A stretch of DNA of 64,000 nt from Bradyrhizobium diversitatis (GTDB lineage: Bacteria > Pseudomonadota > Alphaproteobacteria > Rhizobiales > Xanthobacteraceae). Positions 33,937 to 42,249 of this stretch are shown here, one piece after another (positions within the stretch are counted from its first letter, which is position 1; each line of letters starts with the position of its first letter). The notes under the pieces were generated by a model, which did not search any database, was not told where the DNA came from, and worked only from the letters and a program-made list of their open reading frames with translations. The stretch covers positions 62,001 through 126,000 of the forward strand of contig NZ_JACEGD010000024.1 in assembly GCF_016031635.1 (NCBI RefSeq). Direction: 5' to 3'. Made by a program: the position numbers and the translations under genes.

Positions 33937-34617
33937 TCATTGCCGCGAGGCGATGATCTCTAGCGCGCGTGCGCCGGGGATCGCTTCGCCGTCGGAGAGC
34001 CTCAGGAAATCGCCTGGTTCGCCCGCCAGCGCCTTGTCGAGCAGTGCCGTATAGCGTCGCCGCGAAATCTCGACCGCGCCGAAGCTCTTCAGATGCTCGG
34101 TGACATATTGGGTGTCGAGCAGCTCGAAGCCGCCATAGATGAGCCGCGCGACCAGATGCACCAGCGCGACCTTCGAGGCATCGCGCGCGGTGTGGAACAT
34201 GCTCTCGCCGAAGAAGGCCCGTCCGAGGCTCACGCCGTACAGCCCGCCGACGAGGTCGTCGCCCTGCCAGGCCTCGACGCTGTGGCAATGGCCGAGCTCG
34301 AAGAGGCCGCCATAGAGGTCGCGTATGCGCTTGTTGATCCAGGTGTCCTCGCGTCCGGTCTGCGGCGCGGCGCAGCCGGCGATCGTCGCCTTGAAGGCGG
34401 TGTTGACGGTCACGCGAAAGGCGTCGGACCGTACGGTGCGCGCAAGCCGCGAGGCGACGCGAAAACCGTCGAGCGGGATGACGCCGCGCAATTCCGGCTC
34501 GACCCAGAACAGGGTCGGATCATCGGCGCTTTCCGCCATCGGGAAGATGCCGCAGGCATAAGCGCGCAGCAGCACGGCCGGCGTGATTTCAGACGGGGCG
34601 GAGTCGCGCGAAGTCAT
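33937..34617 (-). CDS. aat: Leucyl/phenylalanyl-tRNA-protein transferase
   Basis: The 226-residue protein transfers Leu or Phe from aminoacyl-tRNA to N-terminal Lys/Arg of proteins, marking them for ClpAP (N-degron pathway, cytoplasm). Clear family motifs: LLRAYACGIFPMAE, LFWVEPELRGVIPLDGF, WINKRIRDLYGGLFELGHCH, SVEAWQGDDLVGGLYGVSLG, FFGESMFHTARDASKVAL and ELLDTQYVTEHLKSFGAVEI. Length is normal. Confidence 0.95.
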   Translation of the reverse strand: MTSRDSAPSEITPAVLLRAYACGIFPMAESADDPTLFWVEPELRGVIPLDGFRVASRLARTVRSDAFRVTVNTAFKATIAGCAAPQTGREDTWINKRIRDLYGGLFELGHCHSVEAWQGDDLVGGLYGVSLGRAFFGESMFHTARDASKVALVHLVARLIYGGFELLDTQYVTEHLKSFGAVEISRRRYTALLDKALAGEPGDFLRLSDGEAIPGARALEIIASRQ

Positions 34618-34678
34618 GGTTTGCCATCATAGCAGGATCGCAATGCGGTTGCGATGGGCGGCGCAACCGGGCGCGAGG

Positions 34679-35596
34679 TCAGCTCGCTGCGGCGGTGCCG
34701 GCCTTGACGGGGGCTGCGGGCGCGCGGCCGAACTTCAGCACGACCCTGGTTCCGGAATGCGCGGGATCGCGCTCGACCGAGGCATCGAGCTTGGAAGCCA
34801 TGGCGGCGACGATACGCTGGCCCATGCCGGTGGAGCGCGGATCGGCCTTGACGTTGTCGCCGACGCCATCGTCGCTGATCGAGAGCAGGAGATCGTCGCC
34901 CTGCGAGACCAGCTCGACATGGATCGGGCCGGCGCCGTCGGGATAGGCGTATTTCACCGCGTTCATCACCAGCTCGTTGACGATGATGCCGACGGCGACC
35001 GCGCGGTCCGGATCGATCTCGATCGGCTCGGCCTTCAGCGTCAGGCGCGACATCCGGTTACCTTCGGCCGAGCGGCGGAGATCCTCGAGCAGCGAGTCCA
35101 GATACTGGTTCAGGACCACGCTTTTCAGGTCCTGCGAGGTGTAGAGGCGGCGGTGCACCTGCGCGACCGCGGCGACGCGGCCCATCGCATTGGTCAGTGC
35201 CGCCTTGACCTCGTCCTGCGCGGCGGAGCTCGCCTGAAGGTGCAGCAACGAGGCGATGATCTGGAGCGAATTGCCGACACGGTGGTCACCCGCCTTCAGC
35301 GCGGTGACCGCGATGCTGGAATCCTGCGAGGCGGTGACGAATACGACCGGCGGTGCGTCCGGGATCGCCATGATCTGCTCGAGCGTCTCCAGCCCGTCGA
35401 GGCCCGGCATGTACTGATCGAGTGCCACGACATCGATACCGCCTTCGGCGCCGGCGCGGCGGATGCGCTCGAGACCTTCCTCGCCGCTCGCGGCGTGAAC
35501 GACCCTGTAGCCGCGCCGCGTCAGGCCGCGGTCGACCAGGCGCGCCAGCGCGTCGTCGTCGTCGATGTAGAGCAGTGTCGGCGTGGGCTGGTTCAT
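34679..35596 (-). CDS. REC-HisKA_2/HATPase protein with apparent internal deletion
   Basis: The 305-residue protein opens with a receiver domain (acidic IDDDD, phosphoacceptor D60 in VVALDQYMPGLDG, switch Ser in VTASQDSS) that stops at TALKAG (residue 103). Two residues later the kinase H-box begins (HRVGNSLQIIASLLHLQA, H105), followed by a HATPase domain with NELVMNAVKYAYPDG. The receiver lacks its conserved Lys, last strand and last helix, and the usual linker/coiled coil is missing. The gene starts in ATGA overlap with the upstream receiver gene. It looks like an in-frame deletion of roughly 60-70 residues relative to the family. Confidence 0.8.
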   Translation of the reverse strand: MNQPTPTLLYIDDDDALARLVDRGLTRRGYRVVHAASGEEGLERIRRAGAEGGIDVVALDQYMPGLDGLETLEQIMAIPDAPPVVFVTASQDSSIAVTALKAGDHRVGNSLQIIASLLHLQASSAAQDEVKAALTNAMGRVAAVAQVHRRLYTSQDLKSVVLNQYLDSLLEDLRRSAEGNRMSRLTLKAEPIEIDPDRAVAVGIIVNELVMNAVKYAYPDGAGPIHVELVSQGDDLLLSISDDGVGDNVKADPRSTGMGQRIVAAMASKLDASVERDPAHSGTRVVLKFGRAPAAPVKAGTAAAS

Positions 35597-36033
35597 GTGG
35601 CGGCGGGCGGGACCTGGATGACCGAGAAGAAGAGGCCGAGCTGCCGGATGGCATTGGCGAAATTCTCGTAGTTGACGGGCTTGGTGATGTAGACGTTGCA
35701 GCCCAGCTCGTAGCAGCGCTTGATTTCCTGGGAATCGTCCGTGGTGGTCAGCACCACCACGGGCGAGGCCTTCAGATATTTGTTCTCCTTGATCTGCTTC
35801 AGGATGTCGATGCCGGTCATGTCGGGGAGGTTGAGATCGAGCAGGATCAAGAGCGCGTTGCCCTTCTGAACCAGTCCGGAGCGGTCTGCACCAAACAGGT
35901 GCATCATCGCGTCCGTGCCGTTCTGGAAGGAGACGATCTCGTTGTTGACGCCGGAGCGGCGGATGTTGCGCTCGATCAGGCGGGCGTGGCCCTCGTCGTC
36001 CTCGATCATGATGATGGTGACAGGCTGGGTCAT
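35593..36033 (-). CDS. Single-domain response regulator (Rcp1-like)
   Basis: The 146-residue protein is a lone receiver with acidic residues IEDDEG, phosphoacceptor D66 in ILLDLNLPDMTG, switch Thr in VVVLTTTDD and K118 in YITKPVN. The insert between helix 2 and strand 3 (LFGADRSGLVQKGNALL) is typical of receivers paired with CHASE3 or phytochrome-type kinases. It overlaps both neighbours by four bases, so it is translated with the kinase upstream and the REC-kinase downstream. Confidence 0.9.
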   Translation of the reverse strand: MTQPVTIIMIEDDEGHARLIERNIRRSGVNNEIVSFQNGTDAMMHLFGADRSGLVQKGNALLILLDLNLPDMTGIDILKQIKENKYLKASPVVVLTTTDDSQEIKRCYELGCNVYITKPVNYENFANAIRQLGLFFSVIQVPPAAT

Positions 36034-37556
36034 CGATCTGTGTTCCGGTTGCTCACATTCCAGGCGATCGGCAGCGTGATCGTGAAGGTGCTGCCTGCGT
36101 TCAGTTCCGATGATACCGACATGGTGCCGCCGAGGCGACGCACAAGTGCACGGACATGCGCAAGACCGATGCCCTGGCCGGGCTTGTCCTGGGTTCCCGC
36201 GCGGCGGAACAGGTCAAATATCCGCTGGTGATCCTTCGGATCGATCCCGCGGCCGTTGTCGCTGATCTCGAAGATAGCGTAGCCGAGCTTGGTGCGCCCG
36301 CGGATTCGGATCTCGCCGGGCATGCCGGGTTTGAGATATTTGATCGCATTGTCGATCAGGTTCGAGAAGATCTGCTCGAGGGCGAGACGGTCGCTCACGA
36401 GGTCTGGCAGGGGCTCGAGGTGGATCTCGGCCTGCGCCTCAGCCGCCTGGTGCGCCAGCGTCGAGACGATGGCCTCGATCAGCTCGCGCGTGTCGATCTT
36501 CACCGGCTGGAATTCGCGCCGGCCCTCGCGCGTGAGGTTGAGAATGGCCGAGATCAGACGGTCCATCTTGGCGATCGACGTCTTGATGAAGCCGAGCGCT
36601 TCGGAAAAATCCTCCGAGAGCTGCTTGTCGGCGCCCTCGAGCGCGATCTCGCCCGGCCCGGCGGGGGCCAGCGGTGCTCCCTCCGCAGAGACATGAGCGA
36701 GGCTGCTCATGCGGCGGAAAATGTCGCCGCCGAGCTCCTCGAGTTCGCTGGTGAAGCCCATGATGTTGACGAGTGGCGAGCGCAGATCGTGGCTGACGAT
36801 ATAGGCGAAGCGCTGGATCTCGTCGTTGGCTTCGCGCAGGTCTGCCGTGCGTTCGTCGACGACGGCCTCCAGATTGACGTTGGCATCGCGCAGGCGTGCT
36901 TCGGCTTCGTCCCGGGCGCCAGCCGACCGCCGTACCAGCCAGATCGAGAGCATCGCCAGCACCACCACGAGGCCGGAGCCGATGCCGGTCATCGACGCGG
37001 CGAGGGTCTGGCTGTGGTCGGAGTTGGCAGTGCGGAGGCGGAACAGGCGCTCCTCCTCCTGGGCCATCGCGTTCGCGACGGTGGCGATCCTCGTCGTGGT
37101 GTCCTGGGCCGCGGCCTCACGCACCAGTGCCGCGGCCTTGTCCGGCTGGCCTTGCTGGATGAACACCATTTCCTGCGCGAATTGGCCGAGGCGGATTTCA
37201 ATCGCCGCGCTCAGCTTTTCGACGTTCTCGCGCTGCCCGGGATTGTCGCCGCTCAGGCGCGTCAGCTTGTCGAGGGCGGGGATGATTGCCGCCACGGCCT
37301 TTTCATGGTCGACCCTGAAATTCTCCCCCTGCGTCAGGAGATAGCCGCGAACGCCGCTCTCGGCGCGCCGGATTTCGAGCAGCAGGGCGTTGATCTGGTT
37401 CTCCACCTCGATGGTGTGAACCACCCATTTGCTGTCTTCCCGCGCCTTGTTGACGAGATAGACGGAGCCGGCGCTGATCACCGTCAGCACCAAAAGGCCC
37501 GCCGCGAACAGCAGGATCTGCCAGAATGCGCGCCGTCGCTGGCCTTCAGCCGTCAC
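36030..37556 (-). CDS. Membrane sensor histidine kinase with CHASE3 domain
   Basis: The 508-residue protein has TM1 (about 12-36), a CHASE3 periplasmic domain (about 38-180; EIRRAESGVRGYLLTQGENF), TM2 (about 190-208), a coiled coil, a HisKA domain with H257 in AYIVSHDLRSPLVNIMGF, and HATPase (FSNLIDNAIKYLKPG, DNGRGIDPKDHQRIFDLF, GIGLAHVRALVRRLGG). It heads an operon with two further signalling genes, each joined by an ATGA overlap. An EcfG promoter lies about 70-95 bases before its start. Confidence 0.9.
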   Translation of the reverse strand: MTAEGQRRRAFWQILLFAAGLLVLTVISAGSVYLVNKAREDSKWVVHTIEVENQINALLLEIRRAESGVRGYLLTQGENFRVDHEKAVAAIIPALDKLTRLSGDNPGQRENVEKLSAAIEIRLGQFAQEMVFIQQGQPDKAAALVREAAAQDTTTRIATVANAMAQEEERLFRLRTANSDHSQTLAASMTGIGSGLVVVLAMLSIWLVRRSAGARDEAEARLRDANVNLEAVVDERTADLREANDEIQRFAYIVSHDLRSPLVNIMGFTSELEELGGDIFRRMSSLAHVSAEGAPLAPAGPGEIALEGADKQLSEDFSEALGFIKTSIAKMDRLISAILNLTREGRREFQPVKIDTRELIEAIVSTLAHQAAEAQAEIHLEPLPDLVSDRLALEQIFSNLIDNAIKYLKPGMPGEIRIRGRTKLGYAIFEISDNGRGIDPKDHQRIFDLFRRAGTQDKPGQGIGLAHVRALVRRLGGTMSVSSELNAGSTFTITLPIAWNVSNRNTDR

Positions 37557-37610
37557 GGCGGTTCACCTGTCTGCGCTCAATGAAGATCAAAACGCCCCCC
37601 CTTTGGAACT

Positions 37611-37641
37611 GGCCCCAACCGTCCAGAACGCGATTGGGGCC
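37611..37641. repeat. Inverted repeat between accC and the kinase operon
   Basis: GGCCCCAA at 37611-37618 and TTGGGGCC at 37634-37641 with a 15-base spacer. It lies 23 bases after the accC stop and overlaps the EcfG promoter of the kinase operon. It could be a terminator stem for accC (no T tract) or an operator. Confidence 0.5.
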
Positions 37642-37651
37642 AAAGGGTTCC
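37627..37651 (-). promoter_or_regulatory. EcfG-type general stress promoter for the kinase/receiver operon
   Basis: On the minus strand GGAAC (plus 37647-37651), 16-base spacer, CGTT (plus 37627-37630), both boxes perfect. It points at the CHASE3 kinase gene starting at 37556. The -10 to start distance is about 70 bases. Confidence 0.7.
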
Positions 37652-37663
37652 ACAAGAGGAGGA

Positions 37664-39022
37664 CTAACTCGCTTCAGGTTCCGGCTTGCCGGCGAGATAC
37701 TGCTCCAGCCAGTGGATGTGGTAGTCGCCGTTGATGATGTCGTCTTCGCGCACCAGTGCACGGAACAGCGGCAGCGTGGTCTCGATGCCTTCGACCACCA
37801 TCTCGTCCAGCGCCCGGCGCAGCCGCATCAGGCATTCGGCGCGGGTCTTGCCGTGCACGATCAGCTTGCCGACGAGTGAATCGTAATAAGGCGGGATCGT
37901 GTAGCCCTGATAGACGGCGGAATCGATCCGGACGCCGAGGCCGCCGGGCGGATGATATTGCATGATCCGGCCGGGTGAGGGGCGGAAGGTCTGCGGGTTC
38001 TCGGCATTGATGCGGCACTCGATCGCATGGCCGATGACCTGGATTTCGTCCTGCCTGGCGGGCAGGTCGCCGCCGGCGGCGATGCGGATCTGCTCCAGCA
38101 CGAGGTCGATGTCGGTGATGCTCTCGGTGACGGGATGCTCGACCTGGATGCGGGTGTTCATCTCGATGAAGTAGAACTCGCCGTCCTCGAACAGGAACTC
38201 GATGGTGCCGACACCGAGATATTTCATCTCGCGCATCGCTTTGGCGCAGGTCTCGCCGATCCTGGCCCGCGCCGCGGCGGACAGTACGGGCGAGGGGCCT
38301 TCCTCCCAGACCTTCTGGTGCCGGCGCTGCAGCGAGCAGTCGCGCTCGCCGAGATGGATGGCGCCGCCGCGGCCGTCGCCGAGGATCTGGATCTCGATGT
38401 GGCGCGGCTTCTGGAGATATTTTTCAAGATAGACGGACGCATCGCCAAAGGCGGACCTGGCCTCGTTGGCCGCCGTCGACAGCGCCAGCTGGAGGTCGGC
38501 CTCGCTGTGCGCGACCTTCATGCCGCGGCCGCCGCCGCCGGCCGCCGCCTTCACCAGCACCGGGAAGCCGATCGCCTTGGCGATCGCCATCGCGTCGTCG
38601 TCGGGGCCGACCGCGCCGTCGGAGCCGGGCACCACGGGAATGCCGAGGCGCTTCGCCGTCTTCTTGGCCTCGATCTTGTCGCCCATCAGGCGAATGTGCT
38701 CGGCCTTCGGGCCGATGAAATGCAGATTGTGCTCGGCGAGGATTTCCGCAAAGCGCGCGTTCTCGGAGAGGAAGCCGTAACCGGGATGCACGGCATCGGC
38801 GCCCGTGATCTCGCAGGCCGCGAGCAGCGCGGGCACGTTGAGATAGCTGTCCTTGGACGACGGCGGCCCGATGCAGACGCTCTCGTCCGACAGCCGAACA
38901 TGCATGGCGTCGGCGTCGGCCGTGGAGTGCACGGCGACGGTCGCGATCCCGAGCTCCTTGCAGGCCCTGAGGATGCGAAGGGCGATCTCGCCGCGATTGG
39001 CTATGAGGATCTTGTCGAACAT
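37664..39022 (-). CDS. accC: Acetyl-CoA carboxylase biotin carboxylase subunit
   Basis: The 452-residue protein carboxylates the biotin of AccB using ATP and bicarbonate, the first half-reaction of fatty acid synthesis. It shows the biotin carboxylase N-domain (FDKILIANRGEIALRILRAC), the ATP-grasp Gly-rich loop AAAGGGGRGM, MEIQVEHPVTE-like segment (MNTRIQVEHPVTESITDIDL) and the C-domain (GLGVRIDSAVYQGYTIPPYY). Full length. It lies downstream of accB after an 82-base gap that contains a dispersed repeat. Confidence 0.95.
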   Translation of the reverse strand: MFDKILIANRGEIALRILRACKELGIATVAVHSTADADAMHVRLSDESVCIGPPSSKDSYLNVPALLAACEITGADAVHPGYGFLSENARFAEILAEHNLHFIGPKAEHIRLMGDKIEAKKTAKRLGIPVVPGSDGAVGPDDDAMAIAKAIGFPVLVKAAAGGGGRGMKVAHSEADLQLALSTAANEARSAFGDASVYLEKYLQKPRHIEIQILGDGRGGAIHLGERDCSLQRRHQKVWEEGPSPVLSAAARARIGETCAKAMREMKYLGVGTIEFLFEDGEFYFIEMNTRIQVEHPVTESITDIDLVLEQIRIAAGGDLPARQDEIQVIGHAIECRINAENPQTFRPSPGRIMQYHPPGGLGVRIDSAVYQGYTIPPYYDSLVGKLIVHGKTRAECLMRLRRALDEMVVEGIETTLPLFRALVREDDIINGDYHIHWLEQYLAGKPEPEAS

Positions 39023-39033
39023 GTTGTCCTGCA

Positions 39034-39103
39034 GCGAATGGCGAGTGGCGAATGGCGAGTAGGGAAGGCTGACGCCATTCGCTATTCGCTATTCCCCATT
39101 CGC
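39034..39103. repeat. Hairpin repeat inside the acc operon (GCGAATGGCGAGT / ATTCGCTATTCGCTATT)
   Basis: Left arm is two copies of GCGAATGGCGAGT in direct repeat (39034-39062). Right arm has CCATTCGCTATTCGCTATT and CCCCATTCGC (39075-39103), together able to fold into a long hairpin. It fills nearly all of the accB-accC gap. Such GAATGGCGAAT words recur as dispersed elements in Bradyrhizobium. It may affect accC expression relative to accB. Confidence 0.65.
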
Positions 39104-39104
39104 G

Positions 39105-39599
39105 TCACTCAATGATCACCAGCGGCTCGCCGTACTCGACCGGCTGGCCATCCTCGACCAGGATCTGCGTCACCGTGCCGGCGCGCGGCGAAGGGATCTG
39201 GTTCATCGTCTTCATGGCCTCGATGATCAGCAGCGTCTGGCCGACCGAGACCTTGGTGCCGACCTCGATGAACGGCTTGGCGCCCGGCTCCGGCGCCCAA
39301 TAGGCGGTGCCGACCATCGGCGAAGTCACGGCGCCGGGATGCTTCGACAGATCGGAAGCGGCAGTGGCGGTCGCGGCCGCGCTTGCAGCCGCCGTCATGG
39401 CGGCAGGAGCGGCTGCCACTGGCAGCGGCATGGTCGCGGCCACGCTGATGTTGCGGGCGACGCGCAGGCGCAGCCCCGCCCGCTCGATCTCGATCTCGGT
39501 CAGGCTGGTCTCATCGAGCAGCAAGGCAAGCTCGCGGATGAGCGCCGAATCCTCGCTGGAAAACTTTGCGGCTGCTTTGTCGTCTGGCTGGCGCGCCAT
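39105..39599 (-). CDS. accB: Acetyl-CoA carboxylase biotin carboxyl carrier protein
   Basis: The 164-residue protein has an N-terminal helical part (about 10-50), an Ala/Pro-rich flexible linker (about 53-85) and the biotinyl domain with K130 in IIEAMKTMNQI and VEDGQPVEYGEPLVIIE at the end. It carries CO2 between the biotin carboxylase and the carboxyltransferase. It lies 35 bases downstream of aroQ, which is the usual aroQ-accB-accC order in Rhizobiales. Confidence 0.95.
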   Translation of the reverse strand: MARQPDDKAAAKFSSEDSALIRELALLLDETSLTEIEIERAGLRLRVARNISVAATMPLPVAAAPAAMTAAASAAATATAASDLSKHPGAVTSPMVGTAYWAPEPGAKPFIEVGTKVSVGQTLLIIEAMKTMNQIPSPRAGTVTQILVEDGQPVEYGEPLVIIE

Positions 39600-39634
39600 G
39601 TTGTTTGATCCGAATGTTCTGTTGGAAGGGAGCG

Positions 39635-40102
39635 TCAGGCGGTGGGCTTGATGCCGAGCTTGGCGGCAAGGCCCTGGATGGCGAGGCGATAGCCCTCGAT
39701 GCCGAAACCGCAGAGCGAGGCGAAGGCCGCGCGTGCGGTGTAGGAATGGTGACGAAAACTCTCGCGGGCGTGGATGTTGGTCACGTGCACCTCGACCGTC
39801 GGGATCTGCACCGCGAGCAGTGCGTCGTGCAGCGCGATGGAGGTGTGGGAATAGCCGCCGGCATTGATGACGATGCCCTTCATCTTGTGCCGGTGCGCCT
39901 CATGGATGAAGTCGATCAGCTCGCCTTCGCGGTTGGACTGCCGGCAGTCGGCCTTCAGGCCGAAGGTCGCCGCTGTCTCCCGGCACAGCGCCTCGACGTC
40001 GGCCAGCGTCGCATGACCGTACTTTTCGGGCTCGCGCGTCCCCAACATGTTGAGGTTCGGCCCGTTCAGGACGAGGATCGTGTCGGTTGCAGGTTCGGCC
40101 AT
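39635..40102 (-). CDS. aroQ: Type II 3-dehydroquinate dehydratase
   Basis: The 155-residue protein catalyses the third step of the shikimate pathway in the cytoplasm. It has the type II signature VLNGPNLNMLGTREPEKYG (catalytic Tyr28), NREGELIDFIHEA, VINAGGYSHTSIALHDAL and VEVHVTNIHARESFRHHS. Length fits the dodecameric family. It is first in the operon with accB and accC. Confidence 0.95.
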   Translation of the reverse strand: MAEPATDTILVLNGPNLNMLGTREPEKYGHATLADVEALCRETAATFGLKADCRQSNREGELIDFIHEAHRHKMKGIVINAGGYSHTSIALHDALLAVQIPTVEVHVTNIHARESFRHHSYTARAAFASLCGFGIEGYRLAIQGLAAKLGIKPTA

Positions 40103-40328
40103 TCCAATCCCGGAAGAGGTGCTTCGGCGTGGCGGGGGTTATAGGTAACAAAGCGCGTGAGGGGAAGCCTCGAAGGGCCTCAGGGGCGGGTTCAAGCACC
40201 TCACCCAGTGCGCAAAAACCTGTGCGGAAACTACGGAAATTGCTTGTTAACCAGTCCGAAGCATGGCTGCGGAACGAATGCAAAGGGGCGGGCATCGCTG
40301 CCCGCCCCGAGCTTGCCGGTATCCTGCC

Positions 40329-41159
40329 TCAGGCGTTCAGGACCGCCACGATCTCGTAGGTGTCCGGATTGATGATCACGATCTCATCGCGGACCAGGAC
40401 GTACCTGTAGGTCCGCCACTCCGGATAAATGGTCACGACCCGCGACGGCAGGGCGTGCAGCGTAATGCCCTCGCGCGGGATGCGGGTGCCGACCGAGATC
40501 GAGAAGTTCACGTTCGTCACCGGAGCGACGCGCTGCTCGCGGATCACCGACGTGATCTGCGTCCGCTGCTCGGTCGAAAGCTTGGCAGCGGCGCCAGCCT
40601 GGCCGACAGTGGTCGAGCTCTGGCCCTGAGCATTCTGGTTCGTGCCGGTGCCCGGCCGGTTCTCGGCGTTGTTGGTCGAGGTGCCGCTCTTGCTGCCCTC
40701 AGCCTTCATGTCCTTCTGGTCCTTGCTGCCGGACTTGCTGGTGTCCTGGCCCATGCTCTTGGACTTGTCCTGCTGGGACTTGTCCATCTGGCCCTGCGCG
40801 CGATCATCGGTGCGCTGGCCCTTGGTGGCGCCGGCCTTGTCCTCGGCCGCGTTCTTGTTCATGGCGCCGCCCGGGCGCTCGTCCTTCATCGCACCGGACT
40901 TGTCTTCCGAGGCGCGATCGGACTTCATCGTGCTGGAGCCCCCGGCCTGACCGACGGTGCCCTTGTCATGGCTCATGGAGTCGCGCCCCATCGAGCCGCC
41001 GCGCTCTGCGGCGCCGCCGGAGGGCTGCGAGTGCTGCATCTGCTGCGAGCCACCGGCGCCGCCACCGCTGTCGCGGCCCATGCTGCCCTGTGCGTTTGCC
41101 AAACCGGTCCCCGCGACGAGTGCAGCTGCGGCAACCGAGATCATAAAGCGGTTCAACAT
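40329..41159 (-). CDS. Exported DUF1236 protein with long charged linker, EcfG-controlled
   Basis: The 276-residue protein has a signal peptide (MLNRFMISVAAAALVAGTGL, cleavage ANA-QG) and a very hydrophilic Ser/Gly/Asp/Lys/Gln/Met-rich middle (about 25-185). The C-terminal DUF1236-type unit includes LSTEQRTQITSVIREQR, FSISVGTRIPREGITLHALP and a final VLVRDEIVIINPDTYEIVAV. DUF1236 proteins are common exported proteins of Rhizobiales with unknown role. GAGGAG lies 7 bases before the ATG at 41159 and a perfect EcfG promoter lies 45 bases upstream, so stress induction is likely. Confidence 0.85.
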   Translation of the reverse strand: MLNRFMISVAAAALVAGTGLANAQGSMGRDSGGGAGGSQQMQHSQPSGGAAERGGSMGRDSMSHDKGTVGQAGGSSTMKSDRASEDKSGAMKDERPGGAMNKNAAEDKAGATKGQRTDDRAQGQMDKSQQDKSKSMGQDTSKSGSKDQKDMKAEGSKSGTSTNNAENRPGTGTNQNAQGQSSTTVGQAGAAAKLSTEQRTQITSVIREQRVAPVTNVNFSISVGTRIPREGITLHALPSRVVTIYPEWRTYRYVLVRDEIVIINPDTYEIVAVLNA

Positions 41160-41203
41160 TGAAATTCTCCTCACGTGTTTCCTGCGTCATTGCCCGCGCC
41201 GAC

Positions 41204-41228
41204 AACGAAAGGAGATTTGAGTTGTTCC
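41204..41228 (-). promoter_or_regulatory. EcfG-type general stress promoter for the DUF1236 gene
   Basis: On the minus strand GGAAC (plus 41224-41228), 16-base spacer, CGTT (plus 41204-41207). The -10 box ends 44 bases before the ATG at 41159. Both boxes match consensus exactly. Confidence 0.75.
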
Positions 41229-41310
41229 GGAACTTCGTCTGTTCCGCGGCATTTGTTTGTTGAACGCTGGATGAACGACTTTGCACGAAGACGCCAATGT
41301 TGGGCGCGCG

Positions 41311-41340
41311 AAAAAAAAGGGCCGGCTCTTCAGCCGGCCC
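41311..41340 (-). terminator. Rho-independent terminator of the DsbA-like gene
   Basis: On the minus strand GGGCCGGCT, loop GAAG, AGCCGGCCC, then eight T. Nine-base perfect GC-rich stem. It lies about 45 bases after the DsbA-like stop. Confidence 0.85.
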
Positions 41341-41383
41341 TTCTGCATGCACGAGTTGCGAACGGCGCCTTCAGCAAGTCGCC

Positions 41384-42151
41384 TTAGCAAGTCGCCTTGC
41401 CGCAGCGGGCGATGCCGATCTTTTCCCTGAGGCCTTCGACGCCGACAGCGCCGATCACGATCTGCTTGCCGATGACGTAGCTCGGCGTGCCGTTCATGCC
41501 CATCGCTTCGGCAAGCTTGAAGTTCTCCTCGATGGTGGCGCGCACCTCGGGACTGGCGATGTCCTTCTCGATTCTCGCAGTGTCGAGGCCGGCTTCCTTC
41601 GCCGCCTGAATCGCGCGCGCCTTGTCGGCGGCGCCGCGGCCACCGAGCAGTCTCTGGTGGAAGTCGAGATATTTCTTGCCGGTGGGATCCTGCATGCGCA
41701 CGGCGACCGCGACCTGCGCCGCTTCGACCGAGCCCTGGCTCAGCACCGGAAACTCCTTCAGCACGACCTTCAGCTTCGGATCGCTCTTCATGATGGTCAG
41801 CATGTCGTCCATCGCGCGCTTGCAGTAGCCGCAATTGTAGTCGAAGAACTCGACGAAGGTGACGTCGCCGTCCTTGTTGCCGAGCACGACCTGGCGCGGC
41901 GAGTTGAAGATCGCATCGGCATTCTGCGCGATGCTGGCCTCGTGCTTCTGCGTTTCGGCCGCGGCCTGACGCTTGCTGAGCTCGGCCATGGCCTCCTCGA
42001 GCACCTCGGGATGGCTGACGAGGTAGTTCTTGATGATGGTCTCGATGTCGGTGCGCTGGGCATCGGAGAAGCTGTCGGCCGACGCGGGCACGGCTGCGCC
42101 GAACATGGCGAGCGCGAACAATGCGGGAGCAAGCAGGCGCAGCGAAGGCAT
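41384..42151 (-). CDS. DsbA-family thiol:disulfide oxidoreductase (periplasmic)
   Basis: The 255-residue protein has a signal peptide (MPSLRLLAPALFALAMFGAA, cleavage ASA-DS), an N-terminal helical extension typical of ScsC/DsbG-like proteins (about 28-85), then a thioredoxin fold with CGYC (C107, C110) and the cis-Pro loop GTPSYVIG. It would catalyse or repair disulfides in the periplasm. Closest general type is the ScsC-like DsbA subfamily. The C-terminal cysteines (IARCGKATC) are an extra feature. A strong terminator follows. Confidence 0.85.
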   Translation of the reverse strand: MPSLRLLAPALFALAMFGAAVPASADSFSDAQRTDIETIIKNYLVSHPEVLEEAMAELSKRQAAAETQKHEASIAQNADAIFNSPRQVVLGNKDGDVTFVEFFDYNCGYCKRAMDDMLTIMKSDPKLKVVLKEFPVLSQGSVEAAQVAVAVRMQDPTGKKYLDFHQRLLGGRGAADKARAIQAAKEAGLDTARIEKDIASPEVRATIEENFKLAEAMGMNGTPSYVIGKQIVIGAVGVEGLREKIGIARCGKATC

Positions 42152-42249
42152 AGGTAAATCCTCTTATCCAAAGCAGGTTTCGATAAACGTCCCGGCGGAC
42201 TTAAGCTCGGTGTCGTGACGTCGTGGTATCGGGCGTCGTTCGAGTTGCG

